Positions 18,458 to 27,031 of a stretch of 43,558 nt of DNA are shown here, piece after piece; position 1 is the stretch's first letter; every line of letters starts with the position of its first letter. This DNA comes from an uncultured Clostridia bacterium. Lineage in GTDB: Bacteria > Bacillota > Clostridia > Oscillospirales > Acutalibacteraceae. Location: contig CANPVE010000016.1 in NCBI GenBank assembly GCA_947581635.1, forward strand, positions 1 to 43,558. Direction: 5' to 3'. Below the pieces are notes generated by a model. The model ran no database searches, was not told the origin of the DNA, and was given only the letters and a program-made list of their open reading frames with translations. The position numbers were made by a program, and so were the translations under genes.

Positions 18458-19189
18458 TTGCTTGGCAATATAATAAACGTGCAGATAGACCCTGACAAAA
18501 AGTATGAGGGAAGCTGCGGCGATAGAGAATACACCGTCTACACCGGTGTGGCGCTCGACGACAGCAGGATCTATGCGCTGCGCAATATTCTTGTATTTGA
18601 CGAGGGCGGCAAATTCGACAGTTTGAGCTGCGTTCGTGTAAAGGTGACGGCCGTAGCGGATTTCGGAAACCATATATGCTACATATGTTCTGGCGAAGGT
18701 CTCATGTTGTTCGCTCCGGTGATATATGAAGTGCTGGAAGGAAAATTAGACTTGTCCCGCGCGCGAATGACCTGTCTGTATGAAAAATCCTGCGGGGCCG
18801 TGATATTCCGTCGGCACAGCGGAAATGTGGAATATCTGCTTGTGAAAAACAAAAAGGGAAACAAATGGGGTTTCCCAAAAGGACACATGGAGCTTTATGA
18901 GAATGAACAGCAAACCGCCGTGCGTGAGGTCAAAGAGGAAACGGGGCTGAATGTCAAACTGCTGGACGGGTTCCGCACCGTGAGCGAGTATCACCCAAAG
19001 GGCCGCATAGTAAAGCAAGTGATTTTTTTCGTGGCCGAGATGACCGACGAGAACGTGGTTATACAGCCTTCGGAAATCGAGCGCTTTATATGGGCCGATT
19101 ACGGATTGGCCATAAAAACCTTTAAATTCAGCAACGACCGCAAGGTTCTCACTCAGGCCAAATGCTGGATAGCCGACAGACCTTATTGA
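18458..19189 (+). CDS. Nudix hydrolase with an extra N-terminal domain
   Basis: The C-terminal half (about 105-243) is a Nudix domain. Its Nudix box runs over about 142-164 and keeps all required residues (GHMELYE start, REVKEETGL end), so it should bind Mg2+ and hydrolyse a nucleoside diphosphate derivative. The family-like WGFPKGHME context suggests the diadenosine polyphosphate or mutT-like group. The N-terminal 100 residues are a separate, unrecognised beta-rich domain with several Cys. TTG 18458 is chosen as start because GGAGGT lies 7 nt upstream; the in-frame ATG 18428 has no ribosome site. A single-gene unit. Confidence 0.85.
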   Translation: MLGNIINVQIDPDKKYEGSCGDREYTVYTGVALDDSRIYALRNILVFDEGGKFDSLSCVRVKVTAVADFGNHICYICSGEGLMLFAPVIYEVLEGKLDLSRARMTCLYEKSCGAVIFRRHSGNVEYLLVKNKKGNKWGFPKGHMELYENEQQTAVREVKEETGLNVKLLDGFRTVSEYHPKGRIVKQVIFFVAEMTDENVVIQPSEIERFIWADYGLAIKTFKFSNDRKVLTQAKCWIADRPY

Positions 19190-19309
19190 CACGTGAATTT
19201 ATTTTCGCAATCGTAAAAACGGGAGAAGTTTCTTAAAAAGGAGCGATTGACTTCAGTACCTTTAATTTATTTTCTGTCTACGCTATTGATAAAATAATTA
19301 TATATGTAC

Positions 19310-19351
19310 AAAGCCGCACTGTCAATAAAATTTTCGGGACAGTGCGGCTTT
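19310..19351. terminator. Bidirectional terminator, Nudix / HTH genes
   Basis: Perfect 14-bp stem AAAGCCGCACTGTC..GACAGTGCGGCTTT with a 14-nt loop, between convergent genes. Confidence 0.9.
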
Positions 19352-19411
19352 AGCTTTATTCAATTTTTCCCTGATTCGTACGATGAAATTGCTGTGATAA
19401 AAATCTTAAAT

Positions 19412-19669
19412 CTATTGCTCGCTCATGTCATTGTCGAAAAGAACAGGTATGTCAACATCAAATAAATCGGCAAAAGCCTGAATTTCAATATCCGTTATGA
19501 ACCTCTGTCCGGACTCTATGCGCTGAATGGCGTTTTTATCCATGTCGTAACCCATGAGCTGGAGTCTCTCGGCAAGCTCGCGCTGGGATATGTTCAGTTT
19601 TTTTCGCATATACGCTATGTTCCTGCCGCACACATTGTTCTTTCCGTCCGGTGATTTGTTGATAAACAT
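19412..19669 (-). CDS. Small XRE-type helix-turn-helix regulator
   Basis: An 85-aa protein that is little more than one Cro/C1-type HTH. The core RNIAYMRKKLNISQRELAERLQ leads to a recognition helix in DKNAIQRIESGQR, and the end FADLFDVDIPVLF is typical of chromosomal XRE repressors. AGGGGGA precedes ATG 19669. A perfect 8-bp palindrome overlaps its predicted -35, so autorepression is likely. The targets are unknown. Confidence 0.9.
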   Translation of the reverse strand: MFINKSPDGKNNVCGRNIAYMRKKLNISQRELAERLQLMGYDMDKNAIQRIESGQRFITDIEIQAFADLFDVDIPVLFDNDMSEQ

Positions 19670-19725
19670 ATAAATCCCCCTGCGGAAGCACTGTCACACG
19701 CTCCCCTGTATTGGCTCATATAGAG

Positions 19726-19770
19726 ATTATACCGATTATCTGGAATTTTATGACATTCACCAAATGTCAT
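19726..19770 (-). promoter_or_regulatory. Promoter and palindromic operator of the HTH regulator
   Basis: Perfect inverted repeat ATGACATT-N5-AATGTCAT at 19750-19770. On the minus strand TATAAT is at 19726-19731, and the palindrome covers the -35 position 17-18 bp upstream. A bound dimer would block polymerase. Confidence 0.65.
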
Positions 19771-19885
19771 AATTGAATAATAAATGAACAATATGATTAA
19801 AAAAATATTTGATTTACAGTACTAATAAGGCAATAGCAACAAAGATCGATTTTTTGGGTTCAAGTGTTAAGTATGGATTTTACAC

Positions 19886-20863
19886 TCAATTCTTTTTGGA
19901 TGTGATGCAAAGCCAGTCGCTCTGCTCATGTACGTCGATTATCTCAAAGCCGGCGTCGGTTATCGCTGCCTTTACCTCTTCACCGCGCGGACCTATTATT
20001 CCCGACGTGATGAATATTCCGCCGCGCCTGGTTTGGCAATACGCAGTTTTGCTCATGGCTATTATCACATCGGCAACTATATTGGCTACCACCACATCGT
20101 AATCCACCCCGATTTTGGATCGAAGCTCCGCGTCGTCAATCACATTGCCGACAAGCACATTGTAACGCTCGGGCGAGATACCGTTCATAGCCAGATTTTC
20201 CATGGCCGTCGCGGGGGCGGCAGGATCAATATCCACAGCCACCGCGCTGCCCGCGCCCAAAAGCAGTGAGAGTATCGACAGAATCCCGCTGCCGCAGCCC
20301 AGATCGAGCACTCTGTCGCCCTCAGTGACATATTTCTCCAGCTCAATCATACAAAGCTGCGTCGAATGATGAGTTCCCGTGCCAAAGAGATGTCCCGGGT
20401 TCATGCTCAACACCACTCTGCCGTCGGCGTTGTCGATCTCCTCCCACTCGGGTTTAATAAGTAATTTTTCACCTAATTTAAACGGCTTGTAATATTGCTT
20501 CCAGTTGTTTGCCCAGTCTTCCTCGTTTATTCCTCTCAACTCTATGTCGAGCCTGCCGAAGCTGCCGCTGTTGTCGAGGGCCTTCAATTCCGCGACCGTG
20601 CCGCGAATGTGTGAGAGCATCTCGCGCCCGTCCGCATCATCGGTCAAGTAGACCGTCACGCAGGTCTCACATGATTTGAGCGGTTCGAGAGATTCATCTA
20701 TATAATCCCAATACTGAGTCTCGTTCTCAATAAAATCGTTGAAATCTGCGGCGTCTTTTATCTGCACGCCGTTCAATCCCACCGCGTAAAGCCGTCCGCA
20801 AAGCGGTTCTATACCCTCCGTGGTGGTATAAATGTTAATTTCTATCCACTTTGTCCCCTGCAT
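19886..20863 (-). CDS. prmA: Ribosomal protein L11 methyltransferase
   Basis: A 325-aa SAM-dependent methyltransferase that methylates ribosomal protein L11. The N-terminal L11-binding domain starts KWIEINIYTTTEGIE. The catalytic domain carries NPGHLFGTGTHHSTQLC (about 154-170), the SAM motif VLDLGCGSGILSI (about 185-197) and a VANIVADVI motif (about 259-267), as in PrmA. GAAGGTAA precedes ATG 20863. The 91-bp gap to the RnfA-like gene holds the 35-bp element, and no terminator is visible there, so both genes may share a transcript. Confidence 0.95.
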   Translation of the reverse strand: MQGTKWIEINIYTTTEGIEPLCGRLYAVGLNGVQIKDAADFNDFIENETQYWDYIDESLEPLKSCETCVTVYLTDDADGREMLSHIRGTVAELKALDNSGSFGRLDIELRGINEEDWANNWKQYYKPFKLGEKLLIKPEWEEIDNADGRVVLSMNPGHLFGTGTHHSTQLCMIELEKYVTEGDRVLDLGCGSGILSILSLLLGAGSAVAVDIDPAAPATAMENLAMNGISPERYNVLVGNVIDDAELRSKIGVDYDVVVANIVADVIIAMSKTAYCQTRRGGIFITSGIIGPRGEEVKAAITDAGFEIIDVHEQSDWLCITSKKN

Positions 20864-20925
20864 TTTAAATTACCTTCTTTATGTATTTATTTTTCTCCGA
20901 ATATTGATGAATTTTAAATTGAAAT

Positions 20926-20960
20926 ATTCCGATTCGTAATATAATAATTTAATATTACAA
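20926..20960 (-). repeat. 35-bp palindromic element, copy c
   Basis: Same geometry as copy a: ATTCC, then GTAATAT-N9-ATATTAC-AA. The inverted repeat is exact (20936-20942 and 20952-20958). It includes the stop codon of the RnfA-like gene. Confidence 0.65.
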
Positions 20961-21530
20961 AAATGCACAAAAACCCAGTGACAATATTCCTATGTATATT
21001 ACGAGAGCGGGCATACCTCTGAATTCATCGGGCATATCGGGGTGATTGAGAATATCCATGCCGTATTTTATTATGAGCACGGCCAAGCCAAGTCCAAATC
21101 CCGAGCCTATACCCAGCGCCAGCGCCGAATACCAATTCGGGATTCCGCCCGACAGCACTGCGAGGGGCGCGCCAACCGCAACGGAATTCACGAGGGCGTG
21201 CGGGAGCACCGCTCCCCATACGTCGTGTGTTTCCGGGCTTATTCTGAGCAACAGCCTGTCCGAGGCAAAGTACATCACGGCGCACAAAAGCAGGTACATC
21301 ATTGCAAACAGTATATATTCAGCCTGACCCGACACAAACCGCGAAAGAAGCCATGTCAACATAACGCCTGCCGACGAATACACGCTCACCAGGAGTAACA
21401 GGCGTGGCAGCAGCTTTTTTCGGGAGACTGCCGTTATTATCTCGCTTAGACCTATTGCCCTGTCAAAAAGGATATTCTGGGCAAATACCGCCAACAGAAT
21501 GTACGACATGAATTCACCCAAATATTTCAA
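20955..21530 (-). CDS. Stand-alone RnfA/NqrE-family membrane protein
   Basis: A 191-aa protein with about six membrane segments. The C-terminal half (VWGAVLPHALVNSVAVGAPL, GIGSGFGLGLAVLIIKYGMD and FRGMPALVIYIGILSLGFCAF) follows the RnfA/RnfE/NqrD/NqrE pattern closely. These subunits sit in Rnf or Nqr ion-pumping electron-transfer complexes, yet no other Rnf gene is nearby. The N-terminal part (AQNILFDRAIGLSEIITAVSRKK) deviates more. Start is TTG 21530 behind GGGGGGA; ATG 21509 behind GGGTGA is also possible. Promoter with extended -10 at 21595-21600. Confidence 0.75.
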   Translation of the reverse strand: MKYLGEFMSYILLAVFAQNILFDRAIGLSEIITAVSRKKLLPRLLLLVSVYSSAGVMLTWLLSRFVSGQAEYILFAMMYLLLCAVMYFASDRLLLRISPETHDVWGAVLPHALVNSVAVGAPLAVLSGGIPNWYSALALGIGSGFGLGLAVLIIKYGMDILNHPDMPDEFRGMPALVIYIGILSLGFCAFL

Positions 21531-21594
21531 AATAAATCCCCCCGTTTCCGCCGATTTACGTTATATCAGCACACAACCACAAAACCACAATTTA

Positions 21595-21623
21595 ATTATA
21601 CCATATATCGGCGATTAAATCCA
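21595..21623 (-). promoter_or_regulatory. Predicted promoter of the RnfA-like gene
   Basis: On the minus strand, TGGTATAAT (extended -10, with TATAAT at 21595-21600) and a weak TGGATT -35 at 21618-21623, 17-bp spacer. Confidence 0.55.
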
Positions 21624-21653
21624 GAGAAAATGAAAAAAACTCAGGGCAACAGC

Positions 21654-21818
21654 ATTTAAAAATTATTAGCGAAGCGTGGGAGTCCAGGGGGATAATTCCT
21701 CCTGGCAGGGGCGTGGGGGCGGCGCCACCACTGGGGAGTGGGGCAAAGTCCCACAAGCGAAGCCGCAGGCGAAGCGAGCAAAACGCGTTGGGATTAAAAG
21801 TAAGCTGGGGCGAATGTC
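21654..21818 (+). repeat. Dispersed intergenic repeat, copy 7 (head B, beta body)
   Basis: Head B at the left, stem I CCAGG..CCTGG, then the beta form of the body: GGCG..CGCC and GTGGGGC AAA GTCCCAC replace the usual stems. One unit. It begins 31 bp upstream of the RnfA-like promoter. The left flank (TTTAAAAAT) is shared with copy 3. Confidence 0.88.
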
Positions 21819-21905
21819 TAATAATTAATCCTTTTTCATAGATTTTGCGGAACTTTTCCCGTTTTTAGATTGCAAAAAGTAAATAAGGTTAAAAATAGAG
21901 CAAAA

Positions 21906-21940
21906 ACAAAGCCCTCCGAATTCTTCTCGGAAGGCTTTGT
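21906..21940. terminator. Hairpin terminator between repeat copies 7 and 8
   Basis: Stem ACAAAGCC-TCCGA / TCGGA-GGCTTTGT with small bulges. It probably ends transcripts of the LRR/Ig gene on the minus strand that pass through copy 8. Confidence 0.65.
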
Positions 21941-21967
21941 CTACCTACTTTACGGAATGTTTATTTT

Positions 21968-22239
21968 ATGTTCGCCTTGGCTCTCCTTTTACCTCGGTGC
22001 GTCTTGCCCGCTTCGCCTTTGGCTTCGCTTGTGAGGCTCCGCCTCACCCTCCGCTTCTGCGTTCACCTTTTCTGTATTCGCCTTGGTTCCCATTTTATCT
22101 CTGCGCATTTTGCCCGCTTCGCCTGCGGCTTCGCTTGTGAGGCTCTGCCCCTCACCCTCCGCCATGGGCGCTGCCCCTGGGACCCTGCCAGGAGGAATTA
22201 TCCCCCTGGACTCCCATGCAACTCCGCTCGCTTGACTTC
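21968..22239 (-). repeat. Dispersed intergenic repeat, copy 8 (two units, head A)
   Basis: Head A at the right (AAGTCAAGCGAGCGGAG) starts 18 bp after the LRR/Ig stop codon. Stem I is CCAGG..CCTGG. Stem III recurs at about 22035 and 22141, a 106-bp period. Copies 7 and 8 are tail to tail around the terminator. Confidence 0.9.
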
Positions 22240-22257
22240 ACAATCCGGATTTTTCAA

Positions 22258-24393
22258 TTACTTGCTCTTCATGCTTGCCGAATCCGACGTGACCTTATTG
22301 CCGTACTTGTCGGTGATAATGCAGCGCACATATCTGCCGTTGTTCTTACTGCTGAGCGTAGTGGAATAATTCGCTGTCTTTACGGAACTGTTGCGCCACG
22401 TCTTGCCCTGATCGTCACTGAGCTGCCACTGATAAGTCAGACCCTCTCCGCTCGCCGCAACTTTGAACCACACCGCGCCGCCGATCTCCGCCGTGAAATT
22501 GGCCGGCTGCCTCGTTATATTAATCGAGGACGGAGAAGATATCCTCATGCTTGCCGAATCCGACGTAACCTTATTGCCGTATTTGTCGGTTACAATGCAA
22601 CGAACGTATCTGCCGTTGTTCTTACTGCTGAGCGTAGTGGAATAATTCGCTGTCTTTACAGAACTGTTGCGCCACGTCTTACCCTGGTTGTCGCTGAGCT
22701 GCCACTGATAGGTAAGACCGTCGCCGCTTGCCGCAACCTTGAACCAGACCGCTCCGCCGATCTCCGCCGTGAAATTTGCCGGCTGTCTCGTTATCTTGAG
22801 ATTTGTGGTTTTCATGATAGCCGCGCTTGATTTAATGGTGTTGCCGTATTTGTCGGAAACAAGGCAGCGCACATAGCGCCCGTTGTTCTTTTTGCTGAGT
22901 GTGGTGGAATAATTCGCAGTCTTTACGGAACTGTTGCGCCATGTCTTGCCCTGATCATCGCTGAGCTGCCACTGATAGGTGACGCCTTCACCGCTCGCCT
23001 TTACTTTAAAGGAAACTATCCCGCCAATTTGCGTTTTATAAGTGCTCGGCTGTGTGGTTATCTTCAAAGATGTGATTTTCATGCTTGCAGAATTCGACGT
23101 AACCTTGCTGCCATATTTATCAGTGACAATGCAACGAACGTATCTGCCGTTATTCTTATTGTTGAGCGTGGTCGAATAGTTTGCGGTCTTTATCGAACTG
23201 TTGCGCCACGTCTTGCCCTGATCATCGCTGAGCTGCCACTGATAGGTAAGACCGTCGCCGCTTGCCTTTACATTAAATGTAATCCATGCGTTGTTTTTGG
23301 CGACAACGCTTGTTGGCTGGGCGGTTATTTTAATCTCTGCTTTTGCACCACCATTGTAATGAACTGTCACACTTTCGATTGAATCTCTAAAATCACCGCG
23401 AATTTTATTCCAATCTTCCTCAGAACCGTTGTAATATATGTTTTTAAGACTTGTACACTCATCAAACGCAAAGTCACCGATTGAATTGACTGAACTACCG
23501 ATTGTTATACTTGTCATGTCCTCGCAGCATGAAAATGCAAAGTCGCCGATTGACGTTACAGAATTCGGTATTGTCACACTTGTCAAGCCGATGCAACTGC
23601 TGAACGCACCTTCACCTATTGATTTGACAGAACTCGGTATCGTTACGCCTGTTAAACCCTCACAATATTCAAATGCATAGTCACCAATGGAAGTCACAGA
23701 GCTTGGGATTACATATTTTCCCGATTTTGCACATGGGAAAATAATAATCTCTGTTTTGTTCTTATTGAACAATATCCCGTCTTGGCTTGAGTAATGGCTG
23801 TTTTGTCCACTTACGTTTATTGACTTCAGATCTTCGCAAAGTCCAAAAGCATAATAACCAATCGAAGTGACAGAGTTTGGTATTGTCACGCTTGTAAGAC
23901 TGCATAAAGAGAATGCAAAACTGCCAATCGAAGTCACAGAATTTGGTATTGTTATACTTGTCAGACATTCGCAGCCCTCAAACGCGCTCTCACCAATTGA
24001 CTTTACAGAATTCGGTATTGTCAAACCTGTAAGGCGGGTGCAACCAAAAAACGCACCGTCACTAATTGACGTAATGGTATTTGGTATTATTACTTTTTGT
24101 AAATTGACGCATCCAAAAAATGCGCCCTCACCGATGTCAGTAACGGTATTCGGTATTGTTACGCTCGTCAGATCTTTACAAAATGCAAATGCATATTCGC
24201 CAATCGAAGTTACAAAACTTGGTATCGTTATATCTCCGCCGTCTCCGATATACTCTATCAAGACGCCCTCCCGCGAAATAAAGTCGCTGTCTGCACTCGC
24301 CGCGCTCACCGTGGGAAAATTAATTTGAGTGAACGGCACGAATGTCGCCATCATTCCCAAAATAAGCAGCAATGATAAAACCTTTTTCTTCAT
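22258..24393 (-). CDS. Secreted BspA-like leucine-rich-repeat protein with four Ig-like repeats
   Basis: A 711-aa exported protein. A signal peptide covers about residues 1-32. Residues about 40-340 are BspA-type (LRR_5) repeats with the unit LTSVTIPNSVTSIGxxAFxxC. Residues about 352-711 are four tandem repeats of about 85-90 aa with the common core TYQWQLSDDQGKTWRNSS and GRYVRCIVTDKYG, an Ig-like fold often seen in clostridial surface proteins. The repeats are nearly identical, especially the last two. No LPxTG or S-layer anchor is seen, and the protein ends shortly after the last repeat. GAGGAAG precedes ATG 24393. A likely adhesion or substrate-binding role is inferred from family. Confidence 0.88.
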   Translation of the reverse strand: MKKKVLSLLLILGMMATFVPFTQINFPTVSAASADSDFISREGVLIEYIGDGGDITIPSFVTSIGEYAFAFCKDLTSVTIPNTVTDIGEGAFFGCVNLQKVIIPNTITSISDGAFFGCTRLTGLTIPNSVKSIGESAFEGCECLTSITIPNSVTSIGSFAFSLCSLTSVTIPNSVTSIGYYAFGLCEDLKSINVSGQNSHYSSQDGILFNKNKTEIIIFPCAKSGKYVIPSSVTSIGDYAFEYCEGLTGVTIPSSVKSIGEGAFSSCIGLTSVTIPNSVTSIGDFAFSCCEDMTSITIGSSVNSIGDFAFDECTSLKNIYYNGSEEDWNKIRGDFRDSIESVTVHYNGGAKAEIKITAQPTSVVAKNNAWITFNVKASGDGLTYQWQLSDDQGKTWRNSSIKTANYSTTLNNKNNGRYVRCIVTDKYGSKVTSNSASMKITSLKITTQPSTYKTQIGGIVSFKVKASGEGVTYQWQLSDDQGKTWRNSSVKTANYSTTLSKKNNGRYVRCLVSDKYGNTIKSSAAIMKTTNLKITRQPANFTAEIGGAVWFKVAASGDGLTYQWQLSDNQGKTWRNSSVKTANYSTTLSSKNNGRYVRCIVTDKYGNKVTSDSASMRISSPSSINITRQPANFTAEIGGAVWFKVAASGEGLTYQWQLSDDQGKTWRNSSVKTANYSTTLSSKNNGRYVRCIITDKYGNKVTSDSASMKSK

Positions 24394-24557
24394 AAAACTT
24401 CCTCTCTTCTGCCTGAAAATAATTCCTTTATGTGATAATTATAAGCATTGCAAATACTAAATCATCACACTTCACATGATTATACCACTTGTTTTTACAG
24501 ATTTCAAGAGATTTGTAAAATTTTATTAATAATATGTGTATTTTTCTCAATATATAA

Positions 24558-24601
24558 AAAACGCACACAGTCCCTTAAAATAGAAATACTGTGCGCGTTT
24601 T
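24558..24601 (-). terminator. Terminator of ppk1
   Basis: Stem AAAACGCACACAGT..ACTGTGCGCGTTTT with one mismatch and a 16-nt loop, 24 bp after the ppk stop. Confidence 0.8.
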
Positions 24602-24624
24602 ATACGATTTTTTACCGCTGTCCC

Positions 24625-26901
24625 TTAAAAAACATCGTCCTCTTCGTCGTCAATGTAATCATATTCGTGCTGATAATCGTAGCTGCCATATACGGGCGCT
24701 TCTCCGATTTCGTCGTCATCGTCGTCGCCACTGTCGCCTTCATCATCCGAAAAACCGCGATAGTCGTTGACAGCCACACCATCGTCAGCATTTTCCTCAA
24801 GGTCAGGATGATAAATCACTTTGTCTTCATTATAGATGTTTTCTTCCTCGTCGTCCTCATAGTCGTAGTCTATGAGCGCCTCCTGAGAGTTGATTTCCTC
24901 GCCCTGTATTCTGTGATAAATACCGTCACTGCCAAGCCTGCGGGCCTTGACCGTGTCGCTCCAATACATCTCGATGTCGGACTTTATCTGTGCGAACACG
25001 TCCTCATCCTCAATCGGGAAAAGCAGCTCGACGCGGTGATCGAGATTTCTCGTCATCCAGTCGGCAGAGCTGAGATATAGCTTCTGTTCTTCGCCCTCGG
25101 CTCCAAAGAGATAAACTCGGCTATGCTCAAGGAAGCGCCCTACAACCGAGCGCACCTCCACATTCTCACTCAGACCCGGCACACCCGGACGCAGACAACA
25201 TATCCCGCGTACGAAAAGACGCACATCAACTCCCGCTGCTGCCGCCTTAAAAAGCTCGCGCACTATGTCGGGATCAGCCAGCGAATTCATCTTGGCGAAT
25301 ATGGCGGCGGGTTTGCCTGCCTTCGCCTTCTTTTTCTCGGCGCGAATGAGATTTGTAAAAGTGACCCTCAACGCGTGCGGAGCCATGACAAGCTTCTGCA
25401 TAACGGGCGCCCTAAAATAGCCCGTGATTGAATTGAAGAAAACCGTGGCATCTTCGCCCAACTGCCTGTCGGCGGTGAGCAGTGAGTAGTCGGTGTACAT
25501 GGTCGCCGTCACGTCGTTATAATTGCCTGTGCCGAGGTGCATATACCTCTTGATTCCGTCGGCCTCTCTGCGAACGATGAGCGTTATCTTGGAGTGGGTT
25601 TTCAGCCCCGCAACGCCGTATATGACATGAGCGCCCATCTGAGAGAGCTGTTGACCGAATTCGATGTTATTTTCCTCGTCAAATCTCGCTTTGACTTCAA
25701 CCAGCGCCGTGACCTGCTTGCCGTTGTCGGCGGCGCGCTCAAGGGCGGCCACTATGGGGCTGTTGTCGGAAACGCGATAGAGTGTTTGCTTGATTGCAAG
25801 CACGTCCGGGTCGTCCGCAGCCTCATCAAGCAGACGAACCACGGGGTCAAAGCTGTCAAACGGGTGATACATCAATATATCCTTGCGGGATATCACATCG
25901 AATATGCTCTCATTCGCCTTTACTCTTAATTCACGACAGATTTTCGGCGAATACGGTCTGTATTTGAGATGATCGAAGCCCGGCAGCGAATAGAGCTGTT
26001 TCATGAGGAAGGTCAGATTTATGGGACCGTCCGTCTCGTAAATATCGCGCTTCTCAATCTCCAGCTTCTTTTGCAGGAACTTGAGTATCTTCGGGTGTGC
26101 GCCGCGCGCGATCTCCAAGCGGATTACAGACCCGCGCTTGCGTTCCTTGAGCGAATTTTTTATCTCGCTGAGAAGATCTATCGCCTCCTCCTCGTCAAAT
26201 GAAAGGTCGCCGTTTCGGGTGATTCTGTATGTAATACAATCCAACACAGTGTATCCCGAGAACAGCTTGGCTATGTTCATTTTGATTATTTCCTCTATGG
26301 GAATGAAAATATAGCCAACCTCGGAAGGGAGCTTAATGAGACGCTGAAGATTGTCCGGTACCTGCACGGTGGCAAATACCGGCTTTTCCGCACCGCAGTC
26401 CAGCAGAACGCCTATATTAAGGCTTTTGTTGAGAATGAGCGGAAACGGGTGGCTCCTGTCAACTGCCAATGGAGTGAGCACCGGATATATCGCGTTGTCA
26501 AAGAGGCTCTTGCAGAACCGCACCTGATCGTCGGTCAGGGAATTGCTGTGAATTATCGATATTCCGTTGGCGCGAAGTTCCGGGACTATTGAACTGTGAT
26601 ATATTGAATATTCCTTTTCACAAAGCTCGTGAGCGCGTTCGCTTATCGCTATAAGCTGTTGCTTAGGCGTCATTCCTGCGGGGTCGGTGGCGTCGTATTT
26701 TGCACGAAGCTGATCTCTTATAGACGCGACGCGGACCATAAAAAATTCGTCAAGGTTAGATGTGACGATAGACAAAAATTTAATTCTTTCAAATACCGGG
26801 TTTTCCTCTGCCACGGCCTGCATCATAACCCTGTGATTGAACTCAAGCCAGCTCAGTTCACGGTTTATGTAATGCTCGGGCAGAATAGTTACGGATGCCA
26901 T
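24625..26901 (-). CDS. ppk1: Polyphosphate kinase 1 with long acidic C-terminal tail
   Basis: PPK1 makes inorganic polyphosphate from ATP. The N domain starts YINRELSWLEFNHRVM. The autophosphorylated His is in GLKTHSKITLIVRR (about residue 436), and a second conserved His is in FLEHSRVYLFG (about 597). The catalytic part ends near DHRVELLFPIEDEDVF and the following helix, around residue 670. The remaining 80 or so residues are Asp/Glu/Tyr-rich and not part of the usual fold, making the protein 758 aa against about 690 for the family. AAGGAG precedes ATG 26901. A single-gene unit. Confidence 0.96.
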   Translation of the reverse strand: MASVTILPEHYINRELSWLEFNHRVMMQAVAEENPVFERIKFLSIVTSNLDEFFMVRVASIRDQLRAKYDATDPAGMTPKQQLIAISERAHELCEKEYSIYHSSIVPELRANGISIIHSNSLTDDQVRFCKSLFDNAIYPVLTPLAVDRSHPFPLILNKSLNIGVLLDCGAEKPVFATVQVPDNLQRLIKLPSEVGYIFIPIEEIIKMNIAKLFSGYTVLDCITYRITRNGDLSFDEEEAIDLLSEIKNSLKERKRGSVIRLEIARGAHPKILKFLQKKLEIEKRDIYETDGPINLTFLMKQLYSLPGFDHLKYRPYSPKICRELRVKANESIFDVISRKDILMYHPFDSFDPVVRLLDEAADDPDVLAIKQTLYRVSDNSPIVAALERAADNGKQVTALVEVKARFDEENNIEFGQQLSQMGAHVIYGVAGLKTHSKITLIVRREADGIKRYMHLGTGNYNDVTATMYTDYSLLTADRQLGEDATVFFNSITGYFRAPVMQKLVMAPHALRVTFTNLIRAEKKKAKAGKPAAIFAKMNSLADPDIVRELFKAAAAGVDVRLFVRGICCLRPGVPGLSENVEVRSVVGRFLEHSRVYLFGAEGEEQKLYLSSADWMTRNLDHRVELLFPIEDEDVFAQIKSDIEMYWSDTVKARRLGSDGIYHRIQGEEINSQEALIDYDYEDDEEENIYNEDKVIYHPDLEENADDGVAVNDYRGFSDDEGDSGDDDDDEIGEAPVYGSYDYQHEYDYIDDEEDDVF

Positions 26902-27031
26902 AAAAAGCAGCTCCTTCTAAATTATTCATATATTTTACATTATATCACCGTGAACTGTCAAATGCAACAAACAATCAACTGAGCCGTACGAAATTTTACA
27001 TAAAAGTTAAAATTTATCCCTTCACCTTGAC

